Assembly: GCF_900102005.1 (NCBI RefSeq)
Contig: NZ_LT627736.1
Coordinates: forward strand, 2,604,001 to 2,668,000
From: Microbacterium sp. LKL04
Lineage (GTDB): Bacteria; Actinomycetota; Actinomycetes; Actinomycetales; Microbacteriaceae
DNA length: 64,000 nucleotides
Direction: 5' to 3'
The notes below the pieces were generated by a model. It was given only the letters and a program-made list of their open reading frames with translations. It searched no databases and was not told where the DNA came from. Within the stretch, counting starts at the first letter, position 1, and the number at the start of each line of letters is the position of its first letter. Of this stretch, positions 51,935-60,366 are shown one piece after another. A program made the position numbers and the translations under genes.

Positions 51935-52303
51935 ATGACCGACGACACGATGCGCATCGGCGAGGTCGCCGAGCGGACCGGGCTCTCGTTCCGCACCCTC
52001 CGCCACTACGACGAGATCGGCCTCGTCACCCCGTCCGCGCGCACCGACGGCGGCTTCCGTCTCTACACGGAGGGCGACGTCGCCCGCATCCTGCTCATCC
52101 GTCGCATGAAGCCGCTGGGCTTCACCCTCGACGAGATGCGGGACCTCCTCGAGGTCGTCGACGCGATGGCGGGGGATGCCGACGACCCGCAGATCCGTGC
52201 CCGCCTCGACGGCGTCCGCGCCGAGGCCGCGGCACGGCGCGAGAAGCTCCGTCGTCAGGTCGAGATGGCCGACGAGTTCCTCGACCAGCTCGAACGGATC
52301 TGA
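51935..52303 (+). CDS. MerR-family transcriptional regulator
   Basis: A 122-residue regulator: winged helix (about 5-73) with MRIGEVAERTGLSFRTLRHYDEIGLVTPSARTDGGFRLY, then a long dimerisation coiled coil (about 80-120). It has no cysteine at all, so it does not sense metals or redox through thiols as MerR, CueR and SoxR do; there is no room for a ligand-binding domain either. GAGGGGA lies before the ATG. Divergent from SulP with the shared operator at 51890-51912. It is convergent with the alpha-galactosidase. Confidence 0.92.
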   Translation: MTDDTMRIGEVAERTGLSFRTLRHYDEIGLVTPSARTDGGFRLYTEGDVARILLIRRMKPLGFTLDEMRDLLEVVDAMAGDADDPQIRARLDGVRAEAAARREKLRRQVEMADEFLDQLERI

Positions 52304-52309
52304 CGGACG

Positions 52310-54448
52310 TCAGACCGCGGTGACCTCGACGACGACGGACTGCTGAGGGTTCTGCACGGGCGGACGTACACCGACGACGGCGAGCTGACGCCCGGTCATC
52401 ACGGTGTCGTGGTGCGCCCATTCGAGCGGCGACTGCGCGGGGGTCTCGACGATCCCGCCCGGCGTGACGAGCTGCACACGGTAGACGCGGTCCGCGTCGA
52501 GTCCCGGCAGGCGCACGCGGCCGGTGGGCGAGGAGATGAGCGTCTGCGTCTGCGTGATCGTGAAGAAGGCGGATGCCGCGTCCTCCGCGACGACGCCGCG
52601 GACGTCGAGCCCCGGGTCGGCCACGTCCGCGTTGACCAAGCGGCCCGTCGCGACGAGGGGGCGCACCCGTTTGGCGAGGGCGACCCACGCGCCGACGGTC
52701 GCGGCATCCGTCTCTGACAGCGTCGTGACGTCCCACTCGATGCCGAAGTGGCCGAACAGGGCGACGGCGCCGCTCATCGTGAGCGACACGGTGCGGCCGG
52801 TGGAGTGAACGTGCGGGGTCGTCAGGTGCATGCCCATCATCTCGGGCGGCACGACGAGCGCGGTGTAGCGCTGGTTCTCGAGGCGCTCGACCGGGTCGAG
52901 GCAGTCGCTGGTCCAGATGCGGTCGGTGCGGTCGAGGATGCCGAGGTCGACGCGCGCGCCGCCCGAGGCGCAACTCTCGATCTCGAGGCCCGGGTGGGCG
53001 GCCTTGAGCTCGTCGATCAGGCGGTAGACCGCGAGGGTCTGCGCATGGACGCGGGCCGCACCGCCGGGACCGGCGGCGGCGTCGACGAGGTCACGGTTGT
53101 GATCCCACTTGATGTACGCGATCGGGTACGCCGCGAGGATGTCCGAGATGACCTGGCGGATGTACGCGTAGGCCTCGGGGTGCGCGAGGTTCAGCACCTG
53201 CTGCTGACGCGCGGACGGTGGCAGGTCGGTGCGGCCGCGGAGGATCCAGTCGGGGTGCGACCGGGCGAGGTCGCTGTCGGGGTTGACCATCTCGGGCTCG
53301 AACCAGAGGCCGAACTCCATCCCCTTCGCGACGACGTGGTCGGCGATGGGATGCAGGCCGTCGGGCCAGACGGTGTCGTCGACGTACCAGTCGCCGAGGC
53401 CCGCGGTGTCGTCGCGGCGGTGACGGAACCAGCCGTCGTCTAAGACGTAGCGCTCCACGCCGATCTCCGCCGCCGCATCGGCGAGGGCGATGAGTTTGGG
53501 CAGGCGGTGGTCGAAGTAGACCGCCTCCCACGTGTTGAGGGTGATCGGCCGAGGGCGGGTGGGGTGCTGAGGGCGTGCTCGCCACTCTTCGTGGAATCGC
53601 ACCGCGAGCTCGTCGAGGCCGTCTCCCCAGGAGCCGAGCAGTTCGGGCGAGGAGATCTCCTCGCCCTGCGCGAGACGGATCTCGCCGGGCAGGTAGAGCT
53701 CGCCCGCCCCGAGGAAGGACTCACCTGTCGGCATCCGCTCCGCGAAGATGCGGGAGTTGCCGCTCCAGGCAAGGTGCGCGCCGTGCACGGTGCCGCGCTC
53801 GAACCCGAACCCGGGCGTGCCGGCAGCCAGCAGCAGGGTGAAGTCCGCCCCCGGACGGCCGCGACGCGACTCACGCACGTGCGTACCGAACGTGAGCTCG
53901 TGGCGCTGGGCCGAGCGCTCCCGCAGGTGGCGCCCCGTCGTGTCGAGGATCTCGGTCGCGTCCCACGGCAGCGGCAGCGTCGTGTGCAGAGCCTGCACCG
54001 TGTAGACGCCCGCACCGTCGTTGCGGACCGTCGTCCGCGCCCGCACGAGTCCGGATGCCGTGACCCGCAGCTCGTGCCGTGCCGACAGCTGCATCTCGCT
54101 GTCGGTGAAGTGCAGCTCGAGGGTGTCCTCGGTCGCCTGCAGGTCGGTCAGGGCGAAGAGGGCGCCGACGTCCTCGCCGTCGCGGTGACCCTCGAGGGTC
54201 GGCGTTCCCGCCCAGCCGGATGCCGCGGTTCCGACGACGCCGAGGCGCACCGTGCGGTCGAGCCCGCCCGAGACCCGCTGCAGACGCGAGGCGGTCGCGA
54301 GCGAGACGAGCGTGTCGTGCGGTGCATCGCCGAGATCCGCGCCCCAGTGGACGATGGCCGCGGCGGTGTCGGGCTGCAGGTCGACGACGACGCTGGTGCC
54401 GCCGGAACGGAGGTGGACGACGCTCGCGTCGGAGGGGAGAACGGGCAT
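52310..54448 (-). CDS. Alpha-galactosidase, GH36
   Basis: A 712-residue glycoside hydrolase family 36 enzyme releasing terminal alpha-galactose from raffinose-type sugars, cytoplasmic (no signal). An N-terminal beta-sandwich is followed by the barrel with WEAVYFDH, YVLDDGWFRHRRDD, AYIKWDHNRDLVD (the nucleophile Asp in K-W-D-x-N, about residue 452) and RIWTSDCLDPVERL (acid/base Asp in S-D-x-x-D). The length is standard. The ATG is six bases after CAGACT, leaderless type. No sugar transporter or LacI regulator is adjacent. Confidence 0.95.
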   Translation of the reverse strand: MPVLPSDASVVHLRSGGTSVVVDLQPDTAAAIVHWGADLGDAPHDTLVSLATASRLQRVSGGLDRTVRLGVVGTAASGWAGTPTLEGHRDGEDVGALFALTDLQATEDTLELHFTDSEMQLSARHELRVTASGLVRARTTVRNDGAGVYTVQALHTTLPLPWDATEILDTTGRHLRERSAQRHELTFGTHVRESRRGRPGADFTLLLAAGTPGFGFERGTVHGAHLAWSGNSRIFAERMPTGESFLGAGELYLPGEIRLAQGEEISSPELLGSWGDGLDELAVRFHEEWRARPQHPTRPRPITLNTWEAVYFDHRLPKLIALADAAAEIGVERYVLDDGWFRHRRDDTAGLGDWYVDDTVWPDGLHPIADHVVAKGMEFGLWFEPEMVNPDSDLARSHPDWILRGRTDLPPSARQQQVLNLAHPEAYAYIRQVISDILAAYPIAYIKWDHNRDLVDAAAGPGGAARVHAQTLAVYRLIDELKAAHPGLEIESCASGGARVDLGILDRTDRIWTSDCLDPVERLENQRYTALVVPPEMMGMHLTTPHVHSTGRTVSLTMSGAVALFGHFGIEWDVTTLSETDAATVGAWVALAKRVRPLVATGRLVNADVADPGLDVRGVVAEDAASAFFTITQTQTLISSPTGRVRLPGLDADRVYRVQLVTPGGIVETPAQSPLEWAHHDTVMTGRQLAVVGVRPPVQNPQQSVVVEVTAV

Positions 54449-54684
54449 CCCCCAAGTCTGTCAGTCACGCTCCGTGAACGTGCACGCACCGGACGCCGTT
54501 CCGGCCCGAGCGAGCTGCCTTTGCGCCGCCCGTGTAGGCGCCGTACAACCCGCCCGGACCACGTCCCCGACGCCACTTGTCGCGATAGCACAACCAACTT
54601 GGTGTCGTGTTGGAGGACTCCTACCGTGATTGTCGAACTTCCCTGTCCCGTCGCCGTACCCCGGCGTCCTCAGAAAGGCCAGTG

Positions 54685-56790
54685 ATGACCGACACCGTCG
54701 TCCGCTCCTCCACCCCCGCCGCCGACAAGCGCACCCCCGCCGGCGGGGCCCCCACCGCGCCGCACAGCGCCGACGAGGCGCACGAAGCCCGCATCGACAT
54801 CGACACGGTCGGCGCGATGCTCCGGGGCACGTGGGGCGGGACCCGCCTCACCGTCCGCGAACTCATCAAGGACCCCGCCTACTGGCGCATCGACGGCCAG
54901 AGCGTCGCCGAGCACCGCGAGCGCGTCATGGGCCAGGTGCGCCTCCTCGCGAAGAACGGCGGCTCGACCCGTGCCCTCCCGAAGGAGTACGGCGGCGAGG
55001 AGGACAACGGTGCCAACCTCGCGGGCTTCGAGGAGCTCGTCCTCGCCGACCCCAGCATGCAGATCAAGTCCGGTGTGCAGTGGGGACTCTTCGGCTCGGC
55101 CGTGCTCCAGCTCGGCACGAAGGAGCACCACGACCGCTGGATCCCCGACATCCGCGATGCGAAGCTCCCCGGCGCTTTCGCCATGACCGAGATCGGGCAC
55201 GGATCGGATGTCGCCGCCATCGGCACGACCGCGACGTACGACCCCGACACCGAAGAGTTCGTCATCAACACCCCGTTCCGCGCGGCGTGGAAGGACTACC
55301 TCGGCAACGCGGCCGTCCACGGACAGGCCGCGACCGTCTTCGCGCAGCTGATCACGAAGGGCGTGAACCACGGTGTGCACTGCTTCTTCGTACCGATCCG
55401 CACGACCGAGGGCGAGCTGCTCCCGGGCGTGCAGAGCGAGGACGACGGCGTCAAGGGCGGGCTCAACGGCATCGACAACGGTCGTCTCGCCTTCGACAAC
55501 GTCCGGGTGCCGCGCACGAACCTCCTCAACCGCTACGGCGATGTCGCCGCCGACGGCACCTACTCAAGCCCCATCGAGAGCACCGGTCGCCGCTTCTTCA
55601 CGATGCTCGGCGCCCTCGTGCAGGGTCGCGTCTCGCTCGACGGTGCGGCGACGATCGCCTCGTCGCTCTCCCTGTACATCTCGCTGACGTACGGCAACCA
55701 GCGTCGTCAGTTCGACTCGGGAGCGGGCACCGACGAGGTCGTGCTGCTCGACTACGGCAAGCACCAGCGGCGCCTCCTGCCCCTCCTCGCTCAGAACTAC
55801 GCGCAGTACTTCGCGCATGACGAGCTGCTGCGCACCTTCGACGGCGTCTTCGGCGGCAAGGCCGACACCCCCGCCGAGCGCGAGAACCTCGAGACCCTCG
55901 CGGCCGCGCTCAAGCCGCTCAGCACGTGGAACGCGCTGAACACGATCCAGGAGGCCCGCGAGGCCTGCGGCGGATCGGGCTTCATGGCCGAGAACCGCCT
56001 CGTCGGTCTCCGCTCCGACCTCGACGTCTACGTCACCTTCGAGGGCGACAACAACGTCCTCCTGCAGCTCGTCGGCAAGCGTCTGCTCGCCGACTTCGCC
56101 AAGCAGTTCAAGGGAGCGGATGCCGCGGCCCTCGCGAAGTTCGCCGTCGGCCAGACGGCGGGCAAGGTCTTCCACGGTGCGGGCCTCCGCAGCCTCGGTC
56201 AGACCGTCGCCGATTTCGGATCGACGGCCCGCTCTGTCGAACTCGGCCTGCGGGCCGAGCAGCAGCACGAACTGCTGGCCGGACGCGTCGAGCAGATGGT
56301 CGCCGACATCGCCGGCGCGCTGCGCCCGGCATCCAAGCTCCCGGCCGACCAGGCCGCTGCGCTGTTCAACCAGCACCAGGCCGAGCTCATCGAGGCGGCA
56401 CGGGCGCACGGTGAGCTGCTGCAGTGGGAGGCGTTCTCGGATGCGGTGAAGGGGACCGCCGACGAGAGCACACGTCAGGTCCTCACGTGGCTGCGCGACC
56501 TCTTCGGGCTGCACCTCATCGAGAAGCACCTCGCGTGGCACCTCATCAACGGACGACTGTCGACCCAGCGCGGTGCGGCGGTGTCGAAGTACATCGACCG
56601 CCTGTGCGCGCGTCTGCGCCCCCATGCGCAGGACCTCGTCGACGCGTTCGGCTTCGCTCCCGAGCACGTGCGTGCACCCATCGCGTCGGGCATCGAGCGG
56701 CAGCGACAGGACGAGGCGCGCGCCCACTACGCCGACCTCGCGGCGCGCGGCGAGGCACCTGTGCCGGAGAAGTCGCTCACGGCGAAGTGA
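54685..56790 (+). CDS. Acyl-CoA oxidase / acyl-CoA dehydrogenase
   Basis: A 701-residue flavoprotein of the acyl-CoA oxidase type, using O2 or another acceptor for the first step of beta-oxidation. The FAD/substrate core AFAMTEIGHGSDVAAIGTTATYD and the nucleotide-like FIDP are followed by NNVRVPR-type segment LAFDNVRVPRTNLLNRY, the helical bundle, and VTFEGDNNVLLQLVGKRL with the catalytic Glu (F-E-G-D-N). The ATG at 54685 has GAAAGG upstream. Before it lies a 236-base gap in which I see no further gene and only short imperfect repeats. Confidence 0.92.
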   Translation: MTDTVVRSSTPAADKRTPAGGAPTAPHSADEAHEARIDIDTVGAMLRGTWGGTRLTVRELIKDPAYWRIDGQSVAEHRERVMGQVRLLAKNGGSTRALPKEYGGEEDNGANLAGFEELVLADPSMQIKSGVQWGLFGSAVLQLGTKEHHDRWIPDIRDAKLPGAFAMTEIGHGSDVAAIGTTATYDPDTEEFVINTPFRAAWKDYLGNAAVHGQAATVFAQLITKGVNHGVHCFFVPIRTTEGELLPGVQSEDDGVKGGLNGIDNGRLAFDNVRVPRTNLLNRYGDVAADGTYSSPIESTGRRFFTMLGALVQGRVSLDGAATIASSLSLYISLTYGNQRRQFDSGAGTDEVVLLDYGKHQRRLLPLLAQNYAQYFAHDELLRTFDGVFGGKADTPAERENLETLAAALKPLSTWNALNTIQEAREACGGSGFMAENRLVGLRSDLDVYVTFEGDNNVLLQLVGKRLLADFAKQFKGADAAALAKFAVGQTAGKVFHGAGLRSLGQTVADFGSTARSVELGLRAEQQHELLAGRVEQMVADIAGALRPASKLPADQAAALFNQHQAELIEAARAHGELLQWEAFSDAVKGTADESTRQVLTWLRDLFGLHLIEKHLAWHLINGRLSTQRGAAVSKYIDRLCARLRPHAQDLVDAFGFAPEHVRAPIASGIERQRQDEARAHYADLAARGEAPVPEKSLTAK

Positions 56791-56819
56791 GCGTCGGGGG
56801 CCGTCGATAGCCTGAGCGC

Positions 56820-57443
56820 GTGGATATGCGTCTCGGGCCCGACGGCCTCCTTCGTTGCGGCTGGGTCGGCGACGACGCCGAGTACCGTCGGTATCACGAC
56901 GAGGAGTGGGGTCGCCCCCTGCACGGCGATCGGGCCCTCTTCGAGAAGATGAGCCTCGAGGGGTTCCAGGCGGGGCTCTCGTGGATCACGATCCTCCGCA
57001 AACGACCCCGCTTCCGCGAGGTGTTCGCCGGCTTCGATCCCGAGACCGTGGCCGCCTTCGACGAGTCCGACGTCGAGCGCCTCATGGGGGATGCCGGCAT
57101 CATCCGCAACCGGGCGAAGATCCTCGCCACCATCGGCAACGCGAGACTCGTCACCGACATGGCCCCGGGCGAGCTCGACGCCTTCATGTGGTCCTTCGCC
57201 CCGGCATCCCATCGTCGGCCGGCCTCGTTCGCGGAGGTGCCGGCCACGACGACGGAGTCCGACGCGATGTCGAAGGCCCTGCGCAAGCGGGGATTCCGAT
57301 TCGTCGGCTCCACGACGATGTATGCGCTCATGCAGTCGTCGGGGATGGTCGACGATCACGTCGTCGGATGCCATCGCGCGGGGTCGCCCTTGTCCGAGGG
57401 GTCCGGTTCCCGGGAACATGTGGAGACGGCGGCGGAAGGGTGA
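56820..57443 (+). CDS. tag: DNA-3-methyladenine glycosylase I
   Basis: A 207-residue base-excision repair enzyme that removes 3-methyladenine from alkylated DNA. TagI hallmarks are CGWVGDDAEYRRYHDEEWGRPLHGD (zinc Cys and His at about 13 and 26), FEKMSLEGFQAGLSWITILRKR, FVGSTTMYALMQSSGMVDDHVVGCHR (second Cys/His pair). The GTG is six bases after TAGCCT (leaderless). It is followed two bases later by a cupin gene and then a UvrA-like gene, so this is probably one repair-associated operon. Confidence 0.94.
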   Translation: MDMRLGPDGLLRCGWVGDDAEYRRYHDEEWGRPLHGDRALFEKMSLEGFQAGLSWITILRKRPRFREVFAGFDPETVAAFDESDVERLMGDAGIIRNRAKILATIGNARLVTDMAPGELDAFMWSFAPASHRRPASFAEVPATTTESDAMSKALRKRGFRFVGSTTMYALMQSSGMVDDHVVGCHRAGSPLSEGSGSREHVETAAEG

Positions 57444-57445
57444 AC

Positions 57446-57886
57446 ATGGCAGGGTACGAGATCACCGAGATCGGCGGGCTCGACCGGTGGCGCGACCACT
57501 TCGGCGGATTCGTCCCGGCACGCTCGCGCGACGGTCGGCGCGTCGTCGACCACGAACTCGCGATGCAGTACATCGGGCTGACCGCCAACGCGCTCGAACC
57601 GGGTGAGGAGGCCGGCTACTGGCACTCCCACTCGCAGGTCGAGGAGCTCTACGTCTTCCTCGAGGGGCGCGGCCAGATGGGGCTGGACGACGACCTGGTC
57701 GACGTGGGGCCCGGCTCGGTCGTCCGCGTGGGACAGGGAGTGTGGCGGACGTGGCGCGCCCACCCCGACAGCCCCGGTCAGCTCCGCTGGCTGTGCATCC
57801 GCGCCGGCGGCGAGGAGCTCCCCGGGGTGCCGTCTGATTCGACGCGCGACGAGCGGCCGATGCCGTGGTCGACGCCGGAGGGGTGA
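57446..57886 (+). CDS. Cupin-domain protein
   Basis: A 146-residue single cupin. The metal motif is YWHSHSQVEELYVFLEGRGQM (H-x-H...E) and the second is GSVVRVGQGVWRTWRAHPDSPGQLRWL. The substrate or effector is not known. It lies between tag and a uvrA-like gene, three and two bases apart, so it is transcribed with them. Function is unclear. Confidence 0.82.
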   Translation: MAGYEITEIGGLDRWRDHFGGFVPARSRDGRRVVDHELAMQYIGLTANALEPGEEAGYWHSHSQVEELYVFLEGRGQMGLDDDLVDVGPGSVVRVGQGVWRTWRAHPDSPGQLRWLCIRAGGEELPGVPSDSTRDERPMPWSTPEG

Positions 57887-57889
57887 GTC

Positions 57890-60187
57890 GTGGCATCCGA
57901 CAGTCACGTCGCTGACGCGCACGACGTCATCCGCGTCCTCGGCGCGCGGGAGAACAACCTCAAGGACGTCGACGTCGAGATCCCCAAACGACGCCTGACG
58001 GTGTTCACCGGCGTGAGCGGGTCGGGCAAGTCGTCGCTCGTGTTCGGGACGATCGCCGTCGAATCGCAGCGTCTCATCAACGAGACGTACCCGACGTTCG
58101 TCCAGCAGTTCATGGCTCAGCTGAGCCGTCCCGACGTCGACGGACTCGAGAACATCAGTCCCGCGATCATCGTCGACCAGGAGCGGATGGGAGCCAACGC
58201 GCGGTCGACGGTCGGTACCGTGACCGACGCGTATGCGATGCTGCGCCTGCTCTTCAGCAGGCTCGGCCAGCCGCACATCGGATCACCGCAGGCGTTCTCG
58301 TTCAACATCCCGTCCGCTCCGGGTGCCGACACCGTCACCGGCGGCATGTGTCCGCGCTGCGAGGGGCTCGGCGAGGTGAGCGACGTCGACCTCGACGAGC
58401 TGTTCGACAGTTCGAAGTCCCTCTCCGACGGAGCGATCACCGTTCCCGGCTACAACGTGGACGGGTGGATGGTGCGGATCTTCACCGAGTCCGGGTTCCT
58501 GGATGCCGCGAAGCCGATCGCCGCCTATTCGGCGGATGAGCGCGCGGACTTCCTCTACAAGGAGCCCACGAAGGTGAAGCTCCAGAACATGAACATGACC
58601 TACGAGGGTCTCGTTCCGAAGATCACGAAGTCGTTCCTTCAGAAGGACCGTGAAGCGCTGCAGCCGCACATCCGCGCGTTCGTCGACCGTGCCGTGAAGT
58701 TCCTGCCGTGCCCGGACTGCGGTGGCAGCCGTCTGAACGAGGGCGCGCGCTCCTCGAAGATCGGCGGCGTCGATATCGCACAGGTCTCGGCGATGCAGAT
58801 CACCGATCTCTCGGCCTGGCTCGACACCGTCGACCCGACCTCCATCGGTCCGCTGCTCTCGTCGCTCAAGCGGGTCATCGCCTCGTTCATCGACATCGGC
58901 CTCGGCTACCTCTCACTCGATCGCTCATCCGGCACCCTCTCGGGCGGCGAGGCGCAGCGCACGAAGATGATCCGACACCTCGGCTCGGCGCTGACGGACG
59001 TCACCTACGTCTTCGACGAGCCGACGGCGGGACTCCATCCCCACGACATCCAGCGCATGAACGAGCTGCTCCTGTTGCTGCGCGACAAGGGCAACACCGT
59101 CCTCGTCGTCGAGCACAAGCCCGAGGTCATCGCGATCGCCGACCACGTCGTCGATCTGGGACCGCAGGCGGGTTCTCGCGGCGGTCGGATCATGTACGAG
59201 GGGGATGTCGCGGGTCTCCGCGCCTCCGACACCCTGACGGGGCGGCACCTCGACCACCGCGCCGCCCTGAAGGCGAGCACGCGCACCGCGACCGGATCCC
59301 TGTCTGTCCGGGGTGCAACGCAGCACAACCTCACCGGCGTCGACGTCGACATCCCGCTCGGGGTGCTCACGGTCGTCACGGGCGTCGCGGGTTCGGGCAA
59401 GTCGTCGCTCATCCACGGGAACGTCCCCGCCTTCGACGATGTCGTGGTCGTGGACCAGTCGCCGATCAAGGGATCGCGCCGCTCGAGCCCCGCCACCTAC
59501 ACGGGGGTGCTCGACGGCATCCGCTCTGCGTTCGCCAAGGCCAACGGCGTCAAACCGTCGCTGTTCAGCGCGAACTCCGAGGGGGCGTGTCCCGCCTGCA
59601 AGGGGCTCGGCGTCATCATCACGAACCTCGGCTACACGCAGAGCGTCGAGACGCGCTGCGAGGTGTGCGACGGGTCGGGGTTCAGCGACGCCGTCCTGGA
59701 GTACACGCTCGACGGCAAGAACATCGCCGAGGTCCTCGCGATGTCAGCGGAGGAAGCCCACGGGTTCACGACCGGACCGGCGAAGACGACTCTCGCCAGG
59801 ATGATCGACGTGGGTCTCGGGTACATCACCCTCGGGCAGGCGCTGAACACCCTGTCGGGTGGCGAGCGACAGCGCCTGAAGCTCGCGATCGCCATGGCGA
59901 AGAAGGGTGCGATCTACGTCCTCGACGAGCCGACCACGGGTCTGCACCTCGCCGACGTCGACAACCTGCTCGCCCTGCTCGACCGATTGGTGGATGCCGG
60001 CAACTCCGTCATCGTCATCGAGCACCATCAGGCGGTCATGGCCCACGCGGACCACCTCATCGACCTCGGGCCCGGCGCGGGACGAGACGGCGGGCGCATC
60101 GTCTTCGAGGGGACGCCGGCGGCGCTGGCGGAGGGGCGGTCGACGCTGACGGGCGAACACCTGGCCCGGTACGTCGGGGCCGTCTGA
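57890..60187 (+). CDS. UvrA-like excinuclease ATPase (short paralogue)
   Basis: A 765-residue protein with two UvrA-type ATPase units. First: Walker A GVSGSGKSSLVFGT, zinc fingers CPRCEGLGEV, LSGGEAQRTKM, FDEPTAGLHPHD. Second: VAGSGKSSLIHG, CPACKGLGVI and CEVCDGSGF, LSGGERQRLKLA, LDEPTTGLHLAD. About 950 residues are usual for UvrA, so this is a short paralogue. Such forms occur next to antibiotic or DNA-damage resistance genes and may remove drug or lesion from DNA without UvrB. The GTG follows the cupin stop by three bases, with GGAGGGG in the cupin end. Confidence 0.88.
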   Translation: MASDSHVADAHDVIRVLGARENNLKDVDVEIPKRRLTVFTGVSGSGKSSLVFGTIAVESQRLINETYPTFVQQFMAQLSRPDVDGLENISPAIIVDQERMGANARSTVGTVTDAYAMLRLLFSRLGQPHIGSPQAFSFNIPSAPGADTVTGGMCPRCEGLGEVSDVDLDELFDSSKSLSDGAITVPGYNVDGWMVRIFTESGFLDAAKPIAAYSADERADFLYKEPTKVKLQNMNMTYEGLVPKITKSFLQKDREALQPHIRAFVDRAVKFLPCPDCGGSRLNEGARSSKIGGVDIAQVSAMQITDLSAWLDTVDPTSIGPLLSSLKRVIASFIDIGLGYLSLDRSSGTLSGGEAQRTKMIRHLGSALTDVTYVFDEPTAGLHPHDIQRMNELLLLLRDKGNTVLVVEHKPEVIAIADHVVDLGPQAGSRGGRIMYEGDVAGLRASDTLTGRHLDHRAALKASTRTATGSLSVRGATQHNLTGVDVDIPLGVLTVVTGVAGSGKSSLIHGNVPAFDDVVVVDQSPIKGSRRSSPATYTGVLDGIRSAFAKANGVKPSLFSANSEGACPACKGLGVIITNLGYTQSVETRCEVCDGSGFSDAVLEYTLDGKNIAEVLAMSAEEAHGFTTGPAKTTLARMIDVGLGYITLGQALNTLSGGERQRLKLAIAMAKKGAIYVLDEPTTGLHLADVDNLLALLDRLVDAGNSVIVIEHHQAVMAHADHLIDLGPGAGRDGGRIVFEGTPAALAEGRSTLTGEHLARYVGAV

Positions 60188-60221
60188 CGCGGCTCAGCCC
60201 CGTCGGACGAAGAAGCATAGA

Positions 60222-60237
60222 TGGGGAGAAGTCCCCA
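60222..60237. terminator. Small hairpin after the uvrA-like gene
   Basis: TGGGGA-gaag-TCCCCA, 6-bp arms with a 4-base loop, 35 bases after the stop. No T-run is present. Weak as a terminator, but the only inverted repeat in the 179-base gap before the next gene. Confidence 0.4.
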
Positions 60238-60366
60238 CGTCACGCGCTCGCCCTCGATTCGTCACTCATTTATCCTTAATGGCGTCCACACCTCGACGCA
60301 CCCGGCCTGTCCTGCCGAGTGCCGTCGGCACTGCACGCATGTCTGCCTGGGGGAGTCAGAGCGCTC

